Origin: Mytilus edulis
Taxonomy: Eukaryota; Mollusca; Bivalvia; Mytilida; Mytilidae
Direction: 5' to 3'
Assembly (NCBI RefSeq): GCF_963676685.1
Contig: NC_092349.1
Span: forward strand, 83,836,604-83,900,603
DNA: 64,000 bases
In this document: piece after piece, positions 56,896 through 64,000 of the stretch
Position numbering within the stretch: position 1 is the stretch's first letter
How the letters are laid out: every line of letters begins with the position of its first letter
Notes under the pieces: model-generated
Told to the model about the DNA's origin: nothing
What the model saw: only the letters and a program-made list of their open reading frames with translations
Database searches by the model: none
Made by a program: the position numbers and the translations under genes

Positions 56896-59800
56896 GTAAG
56901 TAAAACACGTTTTTGTGAAAAAAATATTTTTTTTTCAAAAGCAATGATTAAAGAAACCAAAGGGACATACAACTTCAAAAGTCAAAAAGGGACAGACGAA
57001 TAGATGTCAAAAACGATAAACGACAGAAAGACAAAAAATGGACTGTAGTAAAAATATCTTTTGAACAGAGTGTTACATTTATTAAACAGAAAACGTTCAA
57101 GTGTTTTTAAATAGAAAAACAATTTAAAAAGTATAGCATTTGGTATGTTCAGATTAAAGTTTAATAGTTTGGCGAGGAGAAAGACGAAGTATAATTAAAT
57201 AACGTATTAAGCTTCACGAGGAACCCTCGGGAATCATCAGCTGTTACTTACAGTAGTGAATATCGATCAATTTGTATAATGGTGTGCTTTTATTAACGTT
57301 TGGTTTCTTTCTTGCAATAGCTTGCAATATATTTAGCTAACTTAGTCAGGTCATGAACAGCAAATCTAATTACCGTATGAAAATAATTTCAGTAATGGTA
57401 TTGTAATATGATTGTTAGCTCACCTGACTTATAACTCAAAAACCAAAGCATTTAGAGCAAATCTGACGGTGTTAAATTGTTCATCAGGTCAACATCTATC
57501 TGCCCTGTAAATTTCAGATGAATCAAACAATCCGTTGTTGGGTTGCTGGCCCTGAATTGGTAATTTTAAGGAAATTTTGTTGTTTTTGGTTATTATCTTT
57601 AATAATACTAGAACACACCCGTGATATCGCGGGTCCGTGACTGATATATAACTATGCGTATGCCTTATTTTAGTATTGGTATTGTCATCTGATAAAGTCA
57701 TGCCGATTATAACATGTATAAGGTGCACAGTTTTCTCTGCTTTCAAAATCTTTCTGTTTAAACCCGTCGACCTGGAACCTTCAATTATTGGTAATATTAA
57801 TAATTTGGAAAACAAAAGGGCCTGGAATGGAGTATTTTTTACTCAACAGTATACAGCAAAATTCTAAATACACTGTTTGGTGGTGCGCCTGTCAGATGCG
57901 GAACGTACAGATAAGGTAATAGGTAACAGGTGAATATACTATTGGTATCGGTGTCGGACTCGATCCGGAACTTCTTAATTATTGGCAATATTAATTACGT
58001 GGAAAACAAATTGGCCTAGAGTGGTGTAATTTTTAATCAACACCATTGTAGTATATTAGTTATATATAAAGTTGAATTCTTTGATTCATCGGTTTTACGT
58101 GATGACGGCTGACAAATTGGACCTCGTAATTTTAGTATTATAGATTATAGATAGAGATAAACTGTAAACAGCAATAATGTTCAGCAAAATAAGATTTACA
58201 AATAAGTCAACACGACCGAAATGGTCAATTGACCACTTTAGGAGTTATTGCCCTTTATAGTCAATTTTTAACCATTTTTCGTAAATCAATCTTTTACAAA
58301 AATCTTCTCCTCTGAAACTACTGGGCCAAATTAAACCAAACGTGGCCACAATCATCATTAGGGTTACTAGTTTAAAAATTGTGTCTGGTGACCCGGTAAA
58401 CAAACCAAGATGGCTGCCATGGCTAAAAATAGAACATAGGGGTAAAATGCAGTTTTTGGCTTATAACTCAAAAACCAAAGCATTTAGAGCAAATCTGACG
58501 TGGGGTTAAAATGTTTATTAGGTCAAGATCGATATGCGCTGAATTTTCAGATGAATCGAACAACCGGTTGTTGGGTTGCTGCCCCTGATTTGGTAATTTT
58601 AAGGAAATTTTGCTGTTTTTGGTTATTATCTTGAATAATATTAAAGATAGAGATAAACAGTGAACAGCAATAATGTTCAGCAAAGTAAGATTTACAAAGA
58701 AGTCAACACGACCAATATGGAGTGATAACCCTTTATAGTCAATTTTTTACATTTTTCATAAATTTTTGTAGATTTTGAGAAAATATTTTCCACTGTAATT
58801 ACCGGGCCAAGTTCATTATAGATAGAGATAATCGTAGCAACAAGAATGTTCAGTAAAGTAAGATCTACAAACACATCACCATCATCAAAACACAATTTTG
58901 TTATGAATTTATCTGTGTCCATTGTTTAATATGCACATAGACCAAGATGAGCGACACAGGCTCTTGAGAGCCTCTAGTTTCAATTTTTTTTGTAGTCAAT
59001 CTGAAAATCAAATACAATGGATAATAGAGTGTTGTCCAGATTTTGTTTACCAGAATGGAAAATGTCAAGGTATTTTTGTTTAGTGTAAAATGGTCTTTTA
59101 TTGTGCATTAAATTTTGTATACTTCTGTTAAAAGTTTAGATACGGAAATGCATTTGCAGTTATTGTTAATTAGTTATTTTTTTGTAGTCAATCTGAAAAT
59201 CAAATACAATGGATAATAGAGTGTTGTCCAGATTTTGTTTACCAGAATGGAAAATGTCAAGGTATTTTTGTTTAGTGTAAAATGGTCTTTTATTGTGCAT
59301 TAAATTTTGTATACTTCTGTTAAAAGTTTAGATACGGAAATGCATTTGCAGTTATTGTTAATTAAAATCTTTTGTAGTGAAACTGAAAACGAAACAGTAT
59401 TAATATTAGAGTGCTGTCCTAATTATTTTAACCAGAATGGAAAATGTCAAGGTATATAATTACTTTTATTGGTCGTCCCACTGTCTATATCACTCTGTTC
59501 AGCTCTTAATATTATTCCGTATCATGTCTTTGAGACGTCAAATACGTTGACCCGGCCTTAATAACGTTGACCCGGACATATCAGCGACGTCATAATGTTT
59601 GAACCGACGATAATAACTTTGACCCGAACTTATCAAGTCATCTTTTGTGTGCTGGTGAAACAAAGAAAACACTTCTGAAACACGCAAATATAGCCCGATA
59701 AATCGATTATCAGATTATCTGAATATTGATATTGTAAAATATCAGCTGCTTGACATTATATGAAAGCTTTTTGATCTCGTTCGCTACGCTCACTCGACAA

Positions 59801-62800
59801 AAAGCTTCATATTATGTCTCGCAGCTGATATTTTACGATATCAACATGCAGATAACCTGATAATCGGTACTAATTATTTGCTTTTATCATAAAGAAAATA
59901 GTAAACATTCATGTTGATTTTAAACATATATTTGCATGCTTTGTCTTATACCTTATCGACTTGGGGAAAAATAAATTAAAAAAACCCATTGTATTTGCAG
60001 TTATTGATTATGACATAAAACAAACAAAAACAATATCAAAAACATTTTCTTAAATAAGGGAAGGATTGCGTAAATGCTCGACAATGTATTGCTTAAAATA
60101 CTGAACAGTAATTTATTTTGTCTTTCGAATCTTTTGACTAATATGTATACTTTTGATAAAAAATGAGATAGCTATATATAGTTATCAAAGGTACCAGGAT
60201 TATAATTTAGTACGCCAGACGAGCGTTTCATCTACATAAGACTCACCAGTGACGCTCATATCAAAATATTTATAAAGCCAAACAAGTACAAAGTTAAAGA
60301 GCATTAATGATCCAAAATTCCAAAATGTTGTGCCAAATATGGCTAAGGTAATCTATGCCTGGGATAGGAACATTCATAGCTTTTTAAAAACATTATGCGT
60401 TTAGTAAAAGGGAAATTTATGAAAATGACCACATTATTGATATTCATGTCAACACCGAAGTGTTGATTACTGGGCTGGTGATACCCTCGGGGACGGACCG
60501 TTTAACAGCAGTGGCATGGACCCAGTGGTGTAAATAATTATCAAAGGTACCAGGATTATAATTTAATACGTCAGACGCGCGTTTCGTCTACAGAAGACTC
60601 ATCAGTGACGCTCATATCAAAATATTTATAAAGCCAAACAAGTACAAAGTTAAAGAGCATTAATGATCCAAAATTCCAAAATGTTGTGCCAAATATGGCT
60701 AAGGTAATCTATGCCTGGGATAGGAACATTCATAGCTTTTTAAAAACATTATGCGTTTAGTAAAAGGGAAATTTATGAAAATGACCACATTATTGATATT
60801 CATGTCAACACCGAAGTGTTGATTACTGGGCTGGTGATACCCTCGGGGACGGACCGTTTAACAGCAGTGGCATGGACCCAGTGGTGTAAATAATTATCAA
60901 AGGTACCAGGATTATAATTTAATACGCCAGACGCGCGTTTCGTCTACAGAAGACTCATCACTGACGCTCATATCAAAATATGTATAGAGCCAAAAGAGTA
61001 CAAAGTTGAAGAGCATTGAAGATCCAAAATTCCAAAAAGTCGTGCCAAATATGGCTACGGTAATCTATGCCTGGGATAAGAAAATCCATAGTTTTTCGAA
61101 AAAATCAAATGACCATATTATTTATATACATGCAAACACCGAAGTGTTCACTACTTATATGTCGATACCCTCGGGGACGAAACGTCCATCAGTATACATA
61201 AAAAAGAAGATGTGGTATGATTGCCAATGAGACAACTGTCCACAAGAGACCAAAATGACACAGACATTAACAACTATAGGTCACCGTACGGCCTTCAACA
61301 AAGAGCAAAGCCCATACCGCATAGTCAGCTATAAAAGGCCCCGATATGACAAGGTAAAACAATTCAAACGAGAAAACTAACGGCTTTATTTATATAAAAG
61401 AATGAAAGAAAAAAACATGTATTTGATATCGAAATGCAATGGCCTATTTCCCTATACTACTTTACTACGAGATTTTCACACTGTACGAGTTTTTGTCTAA
61501 ATTATACTGTTATATATCACACTTGCAATGAAATCTTTTGAGTTCAGAGAAACATATGTTTTCGTGTTATGTCTTTGCTTTTTCAGGTAATTTTGCTACA
61601 AAAATTACTGGTATCAGAATTATTTTTATCTTAGTAATACTAAGCTTACATTTTTGAAATTGTTAAATTGTTCATGTGAACTATCGAATTAGACTATTTA
61701 ATGGATTTGTTATAACATGATAGTGTCTTTGGTGAGGTTCGTGTTGATTAGTCTTTAGTTTTGTATGTTGTGCCTTGTGTACTATTGTTTGTCTGTTTGT
61801 CTTTTTCATTTAAGCCATGACGCTGTAGGTTTATTTTCGATTTATGAGTTTGACTGTCCCTCTGGTACTACTTTTCGTCCCCCTTTTTTTTTAAAACAAA
61901 TTAACTTAATTCTGTACCACGATAACCAAATAGGAAAAACGTTATTACAAGGTTCCGATACCTGGGAATGATCAATACACTGTTCGTTAATCATAATTCA
62001 TAGTTAAAATTATGTACATGTATTTCCTTTTCATGTTTTTGCACTTCGGTGTTGACATAAATATCAATTATATGGAATTTTTTATAAATTTCCGGTTACA
62101 AAACTTTGAATTTTTGGAAAACTGAGGATTTTCTTATCCCAGGAATAGACTACCTTAGCCGTATTTAGCACAACATTTTGTAATTTTGGGTCCTCAATGC
62201 TTTTCAACTTTGTACTTGTTTGGCTTTATAACTTTTTTGATTCGAGCGTCACCGATGAGTCTTATGTAGACGAAACGCGCGTCTGGCGTATTAAATTATA
62301 ATACTGGTACATTTGATAACAATTAACATATGAGTGTAAGTATCACACTTGAATTTTATATATTGAAAACTTCCTCTTTATTTAAATTAGTCCGTGTGTT
62401 TATATGATTTTGTTTGAAAGTTAGTCGTTTTTGAGCATGAATATACAATATCTTTACTATTTAAATTCTCACTTCTTCAGCATGTCCAGCAGGTACATTT
62501 GGTAAAGATTGTTTGCTGACTTGTAAGAATAATTACCACGGTGTACAATGCAGGCGGCTTTGTAACTGTGAATACTATATGAAATGTGACCCAGTTTATG
62601 GCTGTGTTTGCAATACAGGGTTTACTGGTACGAAATGTTCAAATGGTAGGTAAATAATTTTCATCCATCATGTAAATTTGCCGAAAAATTTGGACATATG
62701 ATTCCAGAATTCATAATTATCAATTTATTTCAATTAAGGAAGTTCGCTTGTCATGTTTTGGGATTTTTGTCAAATTTACAGAATCCTCTGGTTTTATCCA

Positions 62801-64000
62801 TTTGAATGCCTTGAAAAATTTGCCCATTGACCCCTATTTTTCTTTTTATAAATCATGTATAATGATAAGCAATATAAATAGTCTTATTAAATTTTAATTA
62901 TTTTTAAAAGTTTTTGAGAACTTTAACTTGTCTATGATAAAGCAATGAACATTTAAGAGAGTATATTTTCCCGCCAAAATTTCAAAGTCTTATATCTCGA
63001 AAACAAGGACATTGACCTATATATTTGGTTTTCTCTTTCAATTCCTAAATTAATTCCCTATCAATATAAACTAGTGATTTTGAAACTGAGAAGCGAACTC
63101 ACTTAATACATCATAGAGATATGTGTGTAATACTTTCATACGTAAATCTAAAAAAATATAACAATCATTGCTTCGGTTACCGTGAAAAGAAACCATAGCA
63201 CATTTTTACAACACCAAACACTCTTTTACAATATATCTTTGATATATTGAATATTTGCCTCTGATACAATGGCTACCTTACATATATTAGTCATGAATAT
63301 ATGTTTGTTAAAGCATCTTTGTTAATATAGCCATTTGTTTTTATTTATAAACGTTGTGGTCATATACGCTATGTGTATCTAGACGAATGGACTTCTTATC
63401 TGGCATATTCTTTGGTATAGCAAATTTTGTTCTTGTCCATACAGTAACGATTAAATGTATTGTTCATTTCCATTAAAGCGTGTCGATCTGGATCATATGG
63501 TGTGAACTGTAGCAAGGAATGTTTTTGTGCACACAATGCCGAGTGTAATCCTGTAACTGGTGACTGTTTATGTACTGCTAGATGGTTTGGTAATCACTGC
63601 ACACAAGGTAAATAATCTTTTTCTGTCTTTCCATTTTCTTAAATAATTTTATAATGAGCAAATGGGATAGTTTTAAACGTAAATTACCGTTTTAATTCAA
63701 TCTAAACAAGGGATAAACTTTTTTAACTAGCCTTCAGTAATTCATTAATTATAAGCACTCGTTTGTAAGATGTTATTGTGTTTCGTGTCGATCGCAAGAA
63801 ATACATTTTTAACTGACTGTTACAATCTATTCTTATGTAATGCTGTACTACAGTTCCAGGTTAGGGGCGGGTTGCATTTGCCTGGCTTAAGTCATGAAGC
63901 CTGCAATTTTGTGGTTGTCTTTTGTTAATATACATTTATATGTTATACACCGTTGTGGTTTTACAGTCATTTTTACTTTTTATCAAGTTAGGACCTTTCT
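56768..64000 (+). CDS. Gene 2: EGF-repeat receptor paralogue with alternative exon 2 (partial, runs off right edge)
   Basis: Exons seen: 56768-56895 (signal peptide, VCPR), one of three 74-nt exon 2 versions (58996-59069, 59188-59261, 59378-59451), 62481-62645 (EGF-like) and 63479-63607 (EGF-like). All have GT-AG introns and matching phases. The predicted N-terminal half is a secreted or membrane receptor of the MEGF10/SREC/Draper type, as in gene 1. Gene 2 keeps all ten cysteines in the exon 3 module. No membrane segment or stop is reached before the window ends. The same orientation and shared exon lengths, phases and motifs show that genes 1 and 2 are tandem paralogues about 12 kb apart. 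Ligand and role are unknown. Confidence 0.8.
57418..58978 (-). mobile_element. rep-D copy in gene 2 intron 1, interrupted by a Helitron
   Basis: A reversed, 3'-shortened relative of 13410-15724. It ends on the right with AGAGCCTCTAG, about 17 nt before the acceptor of exon 2a. The GAC microsatellite end is missing. It is split at 57608-58144 by rep-E. Confidence 0.8.
57608..58144 (-). mobile_element. rep-E: non-autonomous Helitron nested in rep-D (537 bp)
   Basis: The minus strand begins TCTATAATAC and ends ACCCGCGATATCACGGGT, then GTGTTCTAG. It is flanked by A and T. Removing it joins TTTAATAA and TTATAGATAGAG into the continuous rep-D sequence seen in other units, so the boundaries are exact. 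No enzyme is encoded. Confidence 0.88.
58996..59069 (+). CDS. Gene 2 exon 2a (alternative)
   Basis: Acceptor TTTTTTTTGTAG, donor GTATTT. 74 nt, enters in phase 2 and leaves in phase 1. It encodes QSENQIQWIIECCPDFVYQN, then GKCQ. Identical in sequence to exon 2b. Confidence 0.75.
59188..59261 (+). CDS. Gene 2 exon 2b (alternative, identical to 2a)
   Basis: It lies 192 bp after exon 2a within a direct duplication that covers the exon and most of the following intron with no visible difference. Confidence 0.75.
59378..59451 (+). CDS. Gene 2 exon 2c (alternative, diverged)
   Basis: 190 bp after 2b, with acceptor TCTTTTGTAG and donor GTATAT. 74 nt, same phases. It encodes ETENETVLILECCPNYFNQN, then GKCQ. 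The CCPxx core is kept and the N-terminal half differs. Confidence 0.75.
60180..61190 (-). repeat. Three tandem rep-C units (356 bp) in gene 2 intron 2
   Basis: The units start at about 60180, 60536 and 60892. Units 1 and 2 share private changes (GGACGGACCGTTTAACAGC), showing a recent local duplication. Unit 3 has an internal deletion. Ribozyme state on the minus strand: unit 1 has CTGGTGA in place of CTGATGA; unit 2 is intact (about 60560-60612) with better-paired helix I (TGACGT); unit 3 has GTGATGA. Confidence 0.82.
60560..60612 (-). ncRNA. Intact type I hammerhead ribozyme, antisense to gene 2
   Basis: CTGATGA, helix II GUCU/AGAC with loop UCUGU, GAAA, two-pair helix III with GCGC loop and cleavage triplet GUC are all present. 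Helix I GCGUCA/UGACGU has five Watson-Crick pairs and one wobble. Predicted active only in antisense transcripts of the intron. Confidence 0.75.
61200..61400 (+). repeat. rep-B copy
   Basis: AAGAAGATGTGGTATGATTGC, CACAAGAGACCAAAATGAC, CCGTACGGCCTTCAAC and TAGTCAGCTATAAAAGG. The least diverged rep-B start in the window. Confidence 0.8.
61680..61885 (+). repeat. Penelope-like tail copy in gene 2 intron 2
   Basis: CGAATTAGACTATTTAATGG, GGTGAGGTTCGTGTTGATTAG and GACTGTCCCTCTGGTAC repeat the sequence at 42488-42745. Confidence 0.6.
62040..62325 (+). repeat. rep-C copy in sense orientation to gene 2, ribozyme core mutated
   Basis: A reversed unit from the CACTTCGGTGTTGACAT part to TTTGATAAC. The hammerhead would lie on the plus strand at about 62245-62290. 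Its first box reads CCGATGA, with the essential U changed to C, while GAAA, helix II and GUC are kept. Confidence 0.78.
62481..62645 (+). CDS. Gene 2 exon 3: EGF-like module
   Basis: 165 nt, phase 1 to 1, acceptor ACTTCTTCAG, donor GTAGGT. It encodes CPAGTFGKDCLLTC, then NYHGVQCRRLCNC, then KCDPVYGCVCNTGFTGTKC. The ten-cysteine pattern is that of the MEGF/SREC type, which resembles laminin EGF. A second possible donor (GTAAAT) lies five bases downstream but would change the frame. Confidence 0.85.
62650..63478. other. Gene 2 intron 3
   Basis: AT-rich; no repeat family recognised. Confidence 0.5.
63479..63607 (+). CDS. Gene 2 exon 4: EGF-like module
   Basis: 129 nt, phase 1 to 1, acceptor TTTCCATTAAAG, donor GTAAAT. 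It encodes CRSGSYGVNCSKECFC, then CNPVTGDCLCTARWFGNHC, a standard eight-cysteine MEGF10-type EGF-like unit. Being symmetric, it can be skipped or duplicated without a frame change. Confidence 0.85.
63608..64000. other. Gene 2 intron 4, incomplete
   Basis: No further exon before the window ends. Confidence 0.5.

Overview
This is a 64-kb window of an AT-rich animal nuclear genome, most probably a bivalve mollusc of the Mytilus (marine mussel) type. The intron-exon structure is eukaryotic and the DNA is packed with interspersed repeats. Several repeat families (hammerhead-ribozyme repeat, Penelope-like RT, the 500-bp-unit repeat ending in a GAC microsatellite) are, from memory, typical of bivalves. 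The organism call is an inference. A run of 100 N at 11866-11965 marks a scaffold gap.

Layout. 1-2824: the 5' part of an LTR (Gypsy/Ty3-like) retrotransposon on the minus strand, with a probable LTR, primer-binding site, structured leader and an open gag frame of at least 541 codons running off the left edge. 2825-38500: almost gene-free and made of mobile-element debris. It holds a 275-bp perfect-fold palindrome, a lone fatty-acid-binding-protein-like exon (7230-7399, minus), minisatellites, a 2.3-kb tandem-unit repeat (13410-15724), a 9-copy tandem array of a 354-bp hammerhead-ribozyme repeat (20673-23841), a Tc1 deletion derivative (27970-29046), a LINE fragment inside a minisatellite (29345-30045), tRNA-like SINE pieces, and two TA-flanked MITEs with palindromic interiors (34762-35348, 37901-38197).

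38537-44880: gene 1, a complete five-exon gene on the plus strand. It encodes a 291-residue type I membrane protein (signal peptide, VCPR/CCPN module, two EGF-like modules of the MEGF10/SREC/Draper type, one membrane helix, tyrosine-bearing tail). 56768 to past the right edge: gene 2, a paralogue in the same orientation. It has the signal-peptide exon, then three tandem 74-nt versions of exon 2 that phase arithmetic makes mutually exclusive, then two EGF-like exons; the rest lies outside the window. Introns of both genes are loaded with repeats: Helitron, Penelope-like RT pseudogene, hammerhead repeats and a minisatellite that copies a splice donor.

Repeat families used below: rep-A (4.46, 32.5, 47.7, 53.3 kb etc.), rep-B (starts near AAGAAGATGTGGT; 16.8, 32.0, 43.9, 56, 61.2 kb etc.), rep-C (hammerhead/retrozyme repeat), rep-D (500-bp-unit repeat), rep-E (non-autonomous Helitron), and the Penelope-like 3' tail. 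The two most interesting systems are the ribozyme-bearing rep-C array and the mutually exclusive exon cassette of gene 2.
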